Positions 1 through 8,477 of a stretch of 64,000 nt of DNA are shown here, in pieces; positions within the stretch are counted from its first letter, which is position 1, and every line of letters begins with the position of its first letter. Both the position numbers and the translations under genes were made by a program. Source of the stretch: Pseudomaricurvus albidus (GTDB lineage: Bacteria; Pseudomonadota; Gammaproteobacteria; Pseudomonadales; Cellvibrionaceae); assembly GCF_018863235.1 (NCBI RefSeq), contig NZ_JAHKRS010000001.1, positions 620,001 through 684,000 of the forward strand, in the 5' to 3' direction. The notes under the pieces were generated by a model. That model did not search any database, was not told the DNA's origin, and saw only the letters and a program-made list of their open reading frames with translations.

Positions 1-2
1 TT

Positions 3-527
3 ACAACACTCAAATTACTGGGTGTTGTGGTGGGGATGTTTGTATTTGCGATTTACATAATGCCGCCCCTGTACAACCTGTTTTGTGAAGTGACCGGTCT
101 CAACGGTAAAACCGGTGGCCAGTATCAGGCTACGGAAATCAAGGTTGATACCAGCCGAACGATTACCGTTCAGTTTGTGGCCACCAATAACGAGAACATG
201 TCCTGGGGATTCAAGCCAATGATCAGCAGCATCGAGGTGCACCCCGGCGAAGAAAAAGAAATCCGGTATTTGGCGAATAACCCGACTGATCGTCAGATGG
301 TCGCGCAGGCCATTCCGAGTCTGGTGCCGTTTAACGTGGTGGAGTACTTCCACAAAACTGAATGTTTCTGCTTTAACCAGCAGATGCTTGAAGCTGGAGC
401 GAGTGCGGAATTGCCTCTGCGCTTTATTGTGGATCAGGACATTCCCAGGCAAGTTAAAACCATTACGTTGTCCTATACCATTTTTGATGTCACAGACAGA
501 ACGACACTGGCAGCAGCCAGTAATTAG
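3..527 (+). CDS. ctaG: Cytochrome c oxidase assembly protein CtaG/Cox11, 5' end cut by window
   Basis: Copper chaperone that delivers copper to the CuB centre of cytochrome c oxidase subunit I; anchored in the inner membrane with a periplasmic domain. The frame is open from the window edge, so the true start lies upstream; internal GTG (27) and ATG (36) are probably not starts. The visible 174 residues show the end of the single membrane segment, then the family landmarks: NENMSWGF, a YFHKTECFCF stretch whose CxC pair (about residue 121-123 of the visible part) binds copper, and a C-terminal LSYTIFD. It is followed 97 bp downstream by subunit III, the usual oxidase operon order. Identity is confident; only the N-terminus is missing. 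Confidence 0.93.
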   Translation, partial: TTLKLLGVVVGMFVFAIYIMPPLYNLFCEVTGLNGKTGGQYQATEIKVDTSRTITVQFVATNNENMSWGFKPMISSIEVHPGEEKEIRYLANNPTDRQMVAQAIPSLVPFNVVEYFHKTECFCFNQQMLEAGASAELPLRFIVDQDIPRQVKTITLSYTIFDVTDRTTLAAASN

Positions 528-623
528 AATGAAAAGAATGAATATTGAACAGAAATAACATGGACAGAATCATCCGCTCCATAACCCAATAAAAGAAAGC
601 ATAAAGTAAGGCGGGGTAGCGAT

Positions 624-1541
624 ATGTCGAGTGAAGGAAGTTATTACGTACCAGAGCAAAGCAAGTTACCAATTGTGGCATCCCTCGGGTTGTTCCTGAC
701 GGTATTTGGTGCAGCGAACTGGTTGAATGGAGATTCCAAAGGGCCGACCATTTTGTTCTGTGGTGGGTTACTGTTTGCGTTTGTTCTCTGGCAGTGGTTC
801 TCTGCGGTAATTACAGAAAACATCAATGGCATGAACAGCCCTCAACTTAAACGCTCTTATGTTTGGGGAATGGGCTGGTTTATCTTCAGTGAGGTGATGT
901 TTTTTGCCGCCTTCTTTGGCGCCTTGTTTTATGTTCGTACGTTTGCCATTCCCTGGCTCGGTGGAGAAGGTGACAAGGGAATTACCAATGAAATTCTCTG
1001 GAACGGTTTTCAGTCCGAGTGGCCGGTGATGACAACCCCGGACATGGCGGTTAACGGCGATGCCGCTAAAGTGTCTGGTCCTGGCCAGAGCATGAGTTTT
1101 GCCAACGTGGATTCACTCTGGAGCTGGTTGCCATTCTGGAACACGGTGGTGCTCATGACATCCTCAGTGACGGTTCACTTTGCCCATACCGCGTTGAAGA
1201 ATGATAACCGCAAAGGCTTCAATCTGTGGCTGGGATTGACGGTGGCACTTGGGATTTTCTTTTTGATTCTGCAAGCCGAAGAATACTATGAAGCCTATGC
1301 CCATATGGGCCTCACACTGGATTCCGGTATCTACGGCACCACCTTCTTTATGTTGACAGGTTTTCACGGTGCGCATGTCACCCTGGGAACATTCATGTTG
1401 CTGGTGATGTTCCTGCGATCGCTGTTGAAAGGGCATTTCAAACACGATGATTGTTTTGGTTTTGAATCGGCCAGTTGGTACTGGCATTTTGTGGATGTGG
1501 TGTGGGTTGGGTTGTTTATCTTTGTCTATATTTTGGGGTAG
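624..1541 (+). CDS. coxC: Cytochrome c oxidase subunit III
   Basis: Integral membrane subunit III of the aa3-type terminal oxidase, which transfers electrons from cytochrome c to oxygen. The 305-residue protein has about seven hydrophobic helices. It shows the subunit III signatures WGMGWFIFSEVMFF near residue 95 and SWYWHFVDVVW near the C-terminus. An insertion of roughly 50 polar residues (about 113-165) lies between helices, as in the longer proteobacterial forms. The start ATG at 624 follows GGCGGGGTAG, a weak ribosome site. It lies directly after ctaG and ahead of oxidase assembly genes, so it belongs to one cox operon. Confidence 0.95.
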   Translation: MSSEGSYYVPEQSKLPIVASLGLFLTVFGAANWLNGDSKGPTILFCGGLLFAFVLWQWFSAVITENINGMNSPQLKRSYVWGMGWFIFSEVMFFAAFFGALFYVRTFAIPWLGGEGDKGITNEILWNGFQSEWPVMTTPDMAVNGDAAKVSGPGQSMSFANVDSLWSWLPFWNTVVLMTSSVTVHFAHTALKNDNRKGFNLWLGLTVALGIFFLILQAEEYYEAYAHMGLTLDSGIYGTTFFMLTGFHGAHVTLGTFMLLVMFLRSLLKGHFKHDDCFGFESASWYWHFVDVVWVGLFIFVYILG

Positions 1542-1550
1542 GCGTAATAC

Positions 1551-1802
1551 TTAACTGTCTGGCTCCGGCTGTTGGGATGCGGCGGGGCCGTGATCCCAGG
1601 GCGCAGAGCTATTGAGTTGACCGGTGTACAAGCCGTAAAAAATACAGGCCAGCAGTAGTGCCGCCAGACTGATTCGAATACCCAGCGTGTAGAGCGTGCG
1701 TTTGGAACGGGATCCCATATCTTTAAGTAAAAAGACCAGCGCACTGCTCAAACTGATTAAGACAGCGATAAACAAAATAACAATGATGACTTTTAACCAC
1801 AT
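1551..1802 (-). CDS. Small twin-transmembrane protein, DUF2909-like
   Basis: An 83-residue protein with two hydrophobic helices (about residues 3-27 and 40-61) joined by a short basic loop (KDMGSRSKRT) and ending in a polar tail. This matches the DUF2909 family of small inner-membrane proteins that sit between coxC and the SURF1 gene in many gammaproteobacteria. Here it is on the opposite strand to its neighbours, convergent with coxC and divergent from the SURF1 gene. Its function is not known; position suggests an accessory role in oxidase biogenesis, which is inference only. Confidence 0.8.
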   Translation of the reverse strand: MWLKVIIVILFIAVLISLSSALVFLLKDMGSRSKRTLYTLGIRISLAALLLACIFYGLYTGQLNSSAPWDHGPAASQQPEPDS

Positions 1803-1857
1803 GTTGGTTATCCCTTTGAATTGCTTTTATTGTGGGTTTCTGCGGTAACAGGCTCAG

Positions 1858-2745
1858 ATGTACAGGTGTTCGATGTCAGCCAGTTCAGGATCGTCAGAAA
1901 AATTCAGTGTAACACCAAGATGGAACTGGAAGTTAATTTCAGTGGGTTTGGTGCTACTGGCGATATTGATCCGTTTGGGTTTTTGGCAGCTTGATCGTGC
2001 GGAAGAAAAGCGTCAGCTGTTGTCTTTCATCGAGCATCAACAGTCTTTGCCGGCGATTTCCTTTGCTGCGGTAGATTCAACTGAAAATGGCGAACAGCTT
2101 GCCTACCGGCAGATGCAAATGCGTGGTGAGTTTGATTCTTCCCATTACTGGTTGGTCGATAACAAGGTATTTCGCGGCAAGGTGGGGTACGAGGTGGTTG
2201 CTCCATTTTTCACAAGCGATGGCGAGGCGGTGTTGGTTAACCGGGGCTGGGTAGCGGCACCACCTCACCGCGAAGTCTATCCCGACGTGAGTTTTCCAGA
2301 ATCGGAAGTTGAAATTCGTGGTCGATTCATTCCTGTCAGCAACAACAAAATGGTCCGCAACCTGGGTTCTTCGGCGATGGCAGGGCAGTGGCCAATCCGC
2401 ATTCAACAACTCGCCATCTCCGATGCACAGCAGGCATTACAATCTGAAAGCCTGATCAACCACAGTCTTCCACCGGAAATTTTGCAGTTGTCTCCAAACG
2501 ACCCCAGCGCACTGGAGATGGTGTGGCGCGATGTTAATGTCAGTGCCAGTAAGCATCAGGGATATGCGGTGCAATGGTTTTCCATGGCGGTGGTCTTGGT
2601 TATTGCCCTGATCGTTGCAAATGTGCGTGTACATAAAAAATCTCTGTCTCAGCAGATGATCGATGGTGAGCAGCCTTCGGGAGCTGATGAACCACAGTCC
2701 AACAATAATAAGAAACTTGGTATTGCTCAAAAGGGGAGTGCTTGA
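1858..2745 (+). CDS. SURF1 family cytochrome oxidase biogenesis protein
   Basis: SURF1/Shy1 proteins help insert heme a into oxidase subunit I. The 295-residue protein has the family layout: an N-terminal membrane helix (about 29-45) followed by RLGFWQLDRAEEK, a large periplasmic domain containing VLVNRGWVAAP, and a second membrane helix near residues 240-258. A charged tail follows the second helix. An alternative start at 1873 (MSASSG) would remove five residues; neither has a strong ribosome site. The stop overlaps the next start by 4 bp (ATGA), indicating translational coupling. Confidence 0.92.
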   Translation: MYRCSMSASSGSSEKFSVTPRWNWKLISVGLVLLAILIRLGFWQLDRAEEKRQLLSFIEHQQSLPAISFAAVDSTENGEQLAYRQMQMRGEFDSSHYWLVDNKVFRGKVGYEVVAPFFTSDGEAVLVNRGWVAAPPHREVYPDVSFPESEVEIRGRFIPVSNNKMVRNLGSSAMAGQWPIRIQQLAISDAQQALQSESLINHSLPPEILQLSPNDPSALEMVWRDVNVSASKHQGYAVQWFSMAVVLVIALIVANVRVHKKSLSQQMIDGEQPSGADEPQSNNNKKLGIAQKGSA

Positions 2746-3392
2746 TGACTACTGATGTGAGTGGCGATATGCAACAGCATTCAGCCAATAGTGAAAGCGA
2801 GAACGTCCGCGGCCGGTGGACCAGCTGGTTTATTTTCGCTGCTTTTCTGCTACCCATGGTGGCCGCCTACCTGATGTTTACCACCGGTGTTGGTCTGCCC
2901 ACCAAGACCATCAATAAAGGCACATTGCTGGAGCCGGCGACCTCGATACGGTCACTTAATATTACCAGTGCCGAAGGTGCACCCATCGATTTTTCCGCTG
3001 AAAAGAAATGGCGCTGGTTGATTGTTGGCAGCAACGATTGTCAGCAGGCGTGTCTGGATAATCTCTACATTACCCGCCAGGTTCATATCCGTCTGGGTGA
3101 GAAAGCAGTTCGTCTTGAACGTTTTTATCTGAATACCGATGCTGAGTTTTCAGCAGCGTTTGCCAGTCAATTGGAGCAGGAGCACCCTCGTCTGGTGCAG
3201 GCTCATGTGGATGCCGAGAGCTGGAAGAAAACTTTCAACAATACCAATGTGGCGGCTATCGAGCTGGATGGGGCCGAGCTTTATGTTATCGATCAGGAAG
3301 GCTTTGCCATGATGACTTATGGAGTAAGCAATTCTGGCGAAGACATGCTCGATGACATTAAACGTCTTCTGAAATATTCCTATGAAGAGTGA
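2742..3392 (+). CDS. Membrane-anchored SCO/thioredoxin-like protein of the oxidase cluster
   Basis: A 216-residue protein with one membrane helix near residues 27-46 and a periplasmic remainder. The domain looks like a divergent thioredoxin or SCO fold. WRWLIVGSNDCQQACL contains a CX3C pair, the spacing of SCO copper chaperones, and YVIDQEGFAMMTYG near the end resembles the final strands of that fold. The classical SCO histidine is not obvious, so copper binding may differ. The start overlaps SURF1 by 4 bp, and heme A synthase follows at once, so it is part of the oxidase assembly operon. Proteins at this position in Pseudomonas are annotated only as hypothetical. Confidence 0.75.
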   Translation: MMTTDVSGDMQQHSANSESENVRGRWTSWFIFAAFLLPMVAAYLMFTTGVGLPTKTINKGTLLEPATSIRSLNITSAEGAPIDFSAEKKWRWLIVGSNDCQQACLDNLYITRQVHIRLGEKAVRLERFYLNTDAEFSAAFASQLEQEHPRLVQAHVDAESWKKTFNNTNVAAIELDGAELYVIDQEGFAMMTYGVSNSGEDMLDDIKRLLKYSYEE

Positions 3393-3399
3393 GGTGGCT

Positions 3400-4524
3400 A
3401 TGCATCAATTCAGTGGTCATTCTCGCCTGGTGCTCTTCGCCTGCATGCTTGCCTTTGTCGTAGTGGCTCTCGGGGCGTTTACCCGTTTGTCCGATGCGGG
3501 TCTGGGGTGCCCTGACTGGCCCGGTTGTTACGGGCATCTCACCTGGCCCACCTCAACAGACGAAATTGCCTCGGCAGAGGCGGTGTTTCCGGATGCGCCG
3601 GTTGATGTGGATAAAACCTGGCCTGAAATGGTTCATCGTTATTTCGCCGGTACTCTGGGGTTGGTGATTTTGGCGCTGGCGGTTTTGTCCTTGTGGCAGA
3701 AGCGGACTCAAGCCAGGCATGCTGAATCCGGCAAAGCTCCTGTTAAATTATCGTTTGCGCTGTTGCTACTGGTGATCGTGCAGGCACTGTTCGGTATGTG
3801 GACAGTGACGCTCAAACTGTGGCCGCAGGTGGTTACAGCACATCTACTGGGCGGCTTTATGACACTGTCATTGTTGTGGTTGCTGTTCCTGCGACTGCGC
3901 CGAAGAGAAACACAGATTGACTCTGTGTGGCTAAGACCGCAGTTATTGAAACGTCTGCGTCTGATGTCGCTGGCGGTGTTTGTGCTGGTGGTGTTGCAGA
4001 TTACCCTGGGTGGTTGGACCAGTTCCAATTACGCGGCATTGGCCTGCATTGATTTTCCTACCTGTCACGGCGAGTGGTTACCGGATACTGATTTTGCTCA
4101 GGGATTTAATCTGTCCAGTGAACATGGCCCCAACTACCTGGGCGGGCTGCTGGACAATGAAGCACGCACAGCCATACACCTGAGTCATCGTCTCGGAGCC
4201 ATCGTGGTGACTGTGGCCGTATTGTTGATGTCTCTGTTGTTTTGGCGAACCGGAATCCGCGGGTTAAAAGTGTTGGCAGTGGTGGCGGTATCCGTTCTGG
4301 TTTTACAGGTCAGTCTGGGAGTCACCAACATTCTTGCGGCATTACCGTTATCTGTGGCGGTGGCACACAATGGTGTAGGGGCGCTGTTGATGCTGGTGAT
4401 GGTGACCGTGAATTATTATCTGTGGGGCATCTGTCTCTCAGCGTCGAATGCATCGGTTCCAGCGGATCGTCTAGCGCTTAAGGATGGTTCCCGCGCCGTA
4501 CTGTCAAGGGAGGCGGAAATATGA
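3400..4524 (+). CDS. ctaA: Heme A synthase CtaA/Cox15
   Basis: Converts heme O to heme A by oxidising the C8 methyl group. The protein has eight predicted membrane helices and the family landmarks GAFTRLSDAGLGCPDWPGCYG near the N-terminus, MVHRYFAG, the mid-protein repeat GGWTSSNYAALACIDFPTCHG, HLSHRLGA and VAHNGVGALL. These supply the heme-ligand histidines and the paired loop cysteines. I chose ATG 3400 because GAGG precedes it by a few bases; an in-frame ATG at 3382 would overlap the previous gene. Heme O synthase follows immediately, giving the full heme A pathway. Confidence 0.93.
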   Translation: MHQFSGHSRLVLFACMLAFVVVALGAFTRLSDAGLGCPDWPGCYGHLTWPTSTDEIASAEAVFPDAPVDVDKTWPEMVHRYFAGTLGLVILALAVLSLWQKRTQARHAESGKAPVKLSFALLLLVIVQALFGMWTVTLKLWPQVVTAHLLGGFMTLSLLWLLFLRLRRRETQIDSVWLRPQLLKRLRLMSLAVFVLVVLQITLGGWTSSNYAALACIDFPTCHGEWLPDTDFAQGFNLSSEHGPNYLGGLLDNEARTAIHLSHRLGAIVVTVAVLLMSLLFWRTGIRGLKVLAVVAVSVLVLQVSLGVTNILAALPLSVAVAHNGVGALLMLVMVTVNYYLWGICLSASNASVPADRLALKDGSRAVLSREAEI

Positions 4525-4558
4525 CAATGGATACTACAAACCACAATGGGAGAACGCT

Positions 4559-5497
4559 ATGAGCAGCACCGCAACTGAAGTCCTCAAGGTCGCTACGTCA
4601 CGATCTTCCACCTGGCGAGACTACCTGGAACTGTGTAAACCCAGAGTCGTCGCGTTGATGATTCTGACGTCCGTCATTGGCATGCTGCTGGCTGTGCCGG
4701 GTATGGTGCCGTGGGACGTGATGATTCTCGGCAATCTCGGTATTGCCCTGTGTGCCGGATCAGCTGCAACGGTGAATCATTTGGTCGATCGCCAGATTGA
4801 TCAAAAAATGCGACGTACCCTGAATCGCCCTATCGCCACCGGCCGTCTGGGGCTGGTTCCGGCATCCCTGTTCGCTTTGCTGACCGGGATTCTGGGAATG
4901 ACCATCTTGCTCGTGTTTATCAACCCGTTGACCGCATGGTTGACGTTGGCTTCGCTGTTGGGCTATGCGGTGGTCTACACCCTGTTTTTGAAGCGTGCGA
5001 CACCGCAGAATATTGTGATCGGAGGAATCGCCGGAGCAGCGCCACCGCTGCTGGGCTGGACAGCCGTTACCGGAGAAATGGGTGGCCATGGTCTGTTACT
5101 GGTGTTGATCATTTTTGCCTGGACGCCACCGCATTTCTGGGCACTGGCTGTCTATCGCAAAGAGGAGTACGCCAAGGCCGACATTCCCATGCTGCCTGTC
5201 ACTCACGGCGAGCGGTATACCAAGATCCACATCGTACTTTATACCCTTATTTTGTTCGCCGTGAGTCTCTTGCCTTATGCTACTGGTATGTTGAACTGGT
5301 TATACCTGATCGGTGCAGTGACCCTGGGTGGCGGTTTTCTCTATTGGGCTGTGCGTCTGCTTTACAGTGATGATCGACGTTTGGGAATGGAAACCTTCAA
5401 GTATTCCATCATCTATTTAATGGCACTGTTTATCATTATGTTGCTGGATCATTATCTGTTGCCGCCGAATCCACTGATGAACATGCAGGGACTTTAA
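4559..5497 (+). CDS. ctaB: Protoheme IX farnesyltransferase (heme O synthase)
   Basis: UbiA-type membrane prenyltransferase that adds a farnesyl group to heme B to make heme O, the substrate of CtaA. The 312-residue protein has about nine hydrophobic helices. The first Asp-rich motif is NHLVDRQIDQKMRRT (usual NDxxDxxxDxxMxRT), and FAWTPPHFWALAVYRKEEYAKADIPMLP carries the second conserved region. The start at 4559 is preceded by GGGAGA; an upstream in-frame ATG at 4484 lies inside ctaA and lacks family sequence. It sits 34 bp after ctaA in the same operon. Confidence 0.95.
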   Translation: MSSTATEVLKVATSRSSTWRDYLELCKPRVVALMILTSVIGMLLAVPGMVPWDVMILGNLGIALCAGSAATVNHLVDRQIDQKMRRTLNRPIATGRLGLVPASLFALLTGILGMTILLVFINPLTAWLTLASLLGYAVVYTLFLKRATPQNIVIGGIAGAAPPLLGWTAVTGEMGGHGLLLVLIIFAWTPPHFWALAVYRKEEYAKADIPMLPVTHGERYTKIHIVLYTLILFAVSLLPYATGMLNWLYLIGAVTLGGGFLYWAVRLLYSDDRRLGMETFKYSIIYLMALFIIMLLDHYLLPPNPLMNMQGL

Positions 5498-5528
5498 CAA
5501 CCATTTCATAACGGCGGATTAAAAGTTT

Positions 5529-6257
5529 ATGTCACAAGGCATTTCACACACAGCAACACAAACAGACACCGATCGGGCCAACGGTGATGCCGTTTTAGCC
5601 GAACAGGGTTACCGGAAAAAGCAGCGCCGCGGTGTTTGGTTTACGGTTGCTGGCATTGTGGTTTTTATCACGATGGTGCTGGGCTTGTTTCTGAACAAGA
5701 TTACAACCCCTCGGGTTCTCTCTGCCGTGGAGTTAAGGGCCAATGGCACTTACGTATTTGAGCAGCCCAGAATCTTCAAGGATTTCAGTCTGACGGATCA
5801 GCAGGGCAAGCCGTTCAGTCTGGCTCAACTGGAAGGAAAATGGTCGCTGATGTTTTTTGGTTTCACCCATTGTCCGGATGTGTGCCCGGCCACCTTGTCG
5901 GTGATGAAAACCGTCAAGGACCAGCTGGATCCGGATATTGCCGCCAAGACCCAATTTGTACTGGTCAGCGTGGATCCTGCCCGGGACAGTGTTGCAAAGC
6001 TGTCTGAGTACATGCCGTATTTTGATCCTGAATTCATCGGCCTCACCGGTGACTTTCTGCAAATCAAACGGCTGGCAAACCAGCTCAACATCGCGTTTGT
6101 CAAAGTCACTCAGGGGGATGATTACACGGTGGACCACAGTGGTAACATTGCTCTGGTCAATCCCTACGGTCACTATCACGGCTTCATCAAGCCTCCGTTG
6201 GATGCCACACGGATCAAGTTAACCGTGCAGTCCATTGTTACCGACTTTGACGGCTAA
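5529..6257 (+). CDS. SCO1/SenC copper chaperone
   Basis: Periplasmic, membrane-tethered copper chaperone that loads the CuA centre of oxidase subunit II. It has one membrane helix (about residues 36-56), then the SCO domain: FGFTHCPDVCPATL with the copper-binding CX3C pair near residue 115, LVSVDPARD, and VDHSGNIALVNPYG supplying the third ligand histidine near residue 203. Length (242) is slightly above the family norm because of a polar N-terminal extension. It closes the cox assembly operon; znuB converges on it 9 bp downstream. Confidence 0.94.
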   Translation: MSQGISHTATQTDTDRANGDAVLAEQGYRKKQRRGVWFTVAGIVVFITMVLGLFLNKITTPRVLSAVELRANGTYVFEQPRIFKDFSLTDQQGKPFSLAQLEGKWSLMFFGFTHCPDVCPATLSVMKTVKDQLDPDIAAKTQFVLVSVDPARDSVAKLSEYMPYFDPEFIGLTGDFLQIKRLANQLNIAFVKVTQGDDYTVDHSGNIALVNPYGHYHGFIKPPLDATRIKLTVQSIVTDFDG

Positions 6258-6265
6258 TCCCGTAT

Positions 6266-7051
6266 TCAGATCGCGGGCTTCTTAACCAGGCTCAGGGCAA
6301 AGCCAAGGCTGGCACAGAGTACGGCAGAAGGCCCCGCTGGCGTATCCCAATAAAACGACACCAGCAAACCTCCAGCGATGGCCAGCATGCCAATCAGGCT
6401 GGCACCCACGGCCATCTGCTCCGGCGTTTTTACCAGCCGTCGGCTGGCGGCGGCGGGTATGATCAACAGTGCGGTGATCAGCAGTACGCCCACGACTTTC
6501 ATGGCCACGGCAATCACCAGTGCCATCATCAGCATCAAAGTAGTCCGTACCCAGGCGACGCGAATTCCTTCAACCTGTGCCAGCTCCTCGTGAACGGTAA
6601 TGGCAATCAGCGGTCGCCAGAGCCAGATCATCAGTGGCAGGACAATGGCTGCGGTGATGGCAATACTGATCAGATCGCTGGCAGTCGTCGCCAGTAAATC
6701 ACCGAACAGAAAACCGTATAAATCGATCCAGCCATCGGCAAACACACTGACCACCACCAGACCCAGAGCCAGCATTGAGTGTGACAGTATGCCGAGCAAG
6801 GTGTCGGTGGCAATGGTGCGATTGTTCTGCAAAACCACCAGCAGCAAAGCCAGCAGCAGACAGAAGAGAGTCACGGCCAGATTAACGTTGACCGACAGAA
6901 TCAGACCGAACGCAACACCGGTCAGTGCCGAGTGTGCCAGGGTATCGCCAAAATAGGCCATGCGCCGCCAGACCGCAAAAGAACCCAGAGGCCCGGTCAT
7001 CAGCGCCACACCGCAGCCCGCCAGCAGGGCATACCAGATAAAGTCAGGCAT
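6266..7051 (-). CDS. znuB: Zinc ABC transporter permease ZnuB
   Basis: Inner-membrane permease of the high-affinity zinc importer ZnuABC. The start MPDFIWYALLAG at 7051 gives 261 residues, the same length as E. coli ZnuB; upstream in-frame codons lie inside znuC. It shows family sequence such as GPLGSFAVWRRMAYFGDTLAHSAL, LFGDLL and KVVGVLLITALLIIPAAASRR. The start overlaps the end of znuC by 8 bp, so the two are co-translated. The gene runs zur-znuC-znuB on the minus strand, under the Zur box at 8437. Confidence 0.95.
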   Translation of the reverse strand: MPDFIWYALLAGCGVALMTGPLGSFAVWRRMAYFGDTLAHSALTGVAFGLILSVNVNLAVTLFCLLLALLLVVLQNNRTIATDTLLGILSHSMLALGLVVVSVFADGWIDLYGFLFGDLLATTASDLISIAITAAIVLPLMIWLWRPLIAITVHEELAQVEGIRVAWVRTTLMLMMALVIAVAMKVVGVLLITALLIIPAAASRRLVKTPEQMAVGASLIGMLAIAGGLLVSFYWDTPAGPSAVLCASLGFALSLVKKPAI

Positions 7052-7874
7052 GGTCGTGATCTCCGCAGTGATGGTGTGCTGAGTGAGGGGCATGGGCATC
7101 AGCGTGTTCGACATCGCCGTGCATATTGTGGTCGTGATCGTGATGGTGGGTGTAAACGGCTATGCCCGCATGAGCCGTTTGTCCAAACAGTTCCAGATAG
7201 GCGGGGTCTTCCGTCACGCTGGAAGGGTGGCCGTGACAACAGACGTGCTGATTCAGGCAGATGACCGTATCGGTCGCCGCCATCACCAGGTGCAGATCGT
7301 GGGACACCATCAGTACACCGCAGCCACGCTGATCGCGGATATCGGCAATCAACTGGTAGAGTTTGGATTGTCCGGCGACATCCACGCCCTGCACCGGTTC
7401 GTCCAGCACCAGCAGAGACGGGTTGCGCAGTAACGCGCGGGCTAACAGCACCCGTTGGGTCTCGCCGCCGGACAAGGTATGCATCGGACTTTTTAGCAAA
7501 TGTTCAATTCCGGTCAGCGCCAGGCTTTCGACAATCGCTTCCCGCTCGTGGCGACGTTTGCCGCCGCGCCGCAAGTGATAGCCGAGAGCCAACTGCAGAA
7601 AACGTTCTACGGTCAGGGGCAGGCTGGGCTCGATGTGGAGTTTTTGCGGCATATAGCCGATGTTTAAACCCGGTGTGCGTATCAGGGTGCCGCCGGATGC
7701 CGCCTGCAATCCCAGTACGACCCTAACCAGCGAGGTTTTCCCTGCACCATTGGGTCCGATCAGGGTGACGATTTCTCCCGCATGCAGGTTGATCGAGACC
7801 TTATCCAGAATCTGGCGCTCACCGAAGTGCAGACTCAGATTCTTGCCCTGAATCAGTGGCTGGGCATTATTCAT
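7044..7874 (-). CDS. znuC: Zinc ABC transporter ATP-binding protein ZnuC
   Basis: ATPase that powers ZnuB. Starting at MNNAQPL (7874) the protein has 276 residues. It shows Walker A GPNGAGKTS, signature LSGGETQRV, Walker B LLVLDEPV and the switch histidine in LMVSHDLHLV. The C-terminal tail is histidine-rich (HHHDHDHNMHGDVEHADAHAPH and more), a likely zinc reservoir or sensor typical of some ZnuC proteins. The start overlaps the stop of zur by 8 bp, and the end overlaps znuB, forming a tightly coupled three-gene operon. Confidence 0.95.
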   Translation of the reverse strand: MNNAQPLIQGKNLSLHFGERQILDKVSINLHAGEIVTLIGPNGAGKTSLVRVVLGLQAASGGTLIRTPGLNIGYMPQKLHIEPSLPLTVERFLQLALGYHLRRGGKRRHEREAIVESLALTGIEHLLKSPMHTLSGGETQRVLLARALLRNPSLLVLDEPVQGVDVAGQSKLYQLIADIRDQRGCGVLMVSHDLHLVMAATDTVICLNQHVCCHGHPSSVTEDPAYLELFGQTAHAGIAVYTHHHDHDHNMHGDVEHADAHAPHSAHHHCGDHDHA

Positions 7875-8412
7875 GATCGGTGGCCTCGCAGTGTTCGCAA
7901 CTGCCGACCAGTTCAATGGATTGGGATCGGATGCTGAATCCAAAGTCTGCCGCGGATTCATTGATTCGGTCTTGCAGGGCCGTTGCCGAGAACTCAATGG
8001 CCACACCACAATGCTCACAAATCAGGAAGTTATTGGCGTGATCGCCATTGGGGTGTGTGCAGCCCACATAGGCATTGAGGGTGTTGATGCGATGGATCAG
8101 TCCCTGTTCCAGCAAAAATTCCAGTGCTCGATAGACGGTGGGTGGGGCTACTCGACGGGTGGATTCGGCAGCCAGCATATCCATAAGTGGATAGGCGCCC
8201 AGAGGTTTATGGCTCTGCCAGATCAGTCGCAATACCTGTTCCCGTAGCTTGGTCAGGCGGGCACCATTGCGGGCACAAATATCTTGTGCGCTAGTCATGG
8301 CTGATGTAATGCAGTGTGTGTGGTCGTGTTGCTGCGAAGCGATGGACGTGGGCAAAGGGGGGGTGTCGCTACCTGCCGGGGAGGTATGAGAAGACATTTT
8401 GGTGGAGGTCAT
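7867..8412 (-). CDS. zur: Zinc uptake regulator Zur (Fur family)
   Basis: Zinc-responsive repressor of the znu genes. The 181-residue protein has a Fur-family winged-helix domain (LGAYPLMDMLA, RRVAPPTVYRALEFLLEQGL) and a dimerisation domain with two CxxC pairs: CEHCG near residue 130 and CEHCEATDHE at the C-terminus. These match the structural zinc site of Zur. A polar His-rich N-terminal extension of about 35 residues precedes the usual start region, so a later start (for example the MTSAQD methionine) is possible. It is the first gene of zur-znuCB and reads away from the Zur box, so it is probably autoregulated. Confidence 0.92.
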   Translation of the reverse strand: MTSTKMSSHTSPAGSDTPPLPTSIASQQHDHTHCITSAMTSAQDICARNGARLTKLREQVLRLIWQSHKPLGAYPLMDMLAAESTRRVAPPTVYRALEFLLEQGLIHRINTLNAYVGCTHPNGDHANNFLICEHCGVAIEFSATALQDRINESAADFGFSIRSQSIELVGSCEHCEATDHE

Positions 8413-8436
8413 AGAGGGCTGATGTTTTGAAAGTTT

Positions 8437-8453
8437 ATGTTATTATATAACAT
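8437..8453. promoter_or_regulatory. Zur box between zur and znuA
   Basis: The 17-bp sequence ATGTTATTATATAACAT matches the E. coli Zur operator core GTTATAnTATAAC at every fixed position but one. It lies in the 65-bp gap between the divergent zur-znuCB and znuA genes. One operator could therefore repress both directions when zinc is plentiful. The flanks are AT-rich and must also hold both promoters. Confidence 0.9.
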
Positions 8454-8477
8454 ATTTATTTCTGAGTAGATCTTCTT

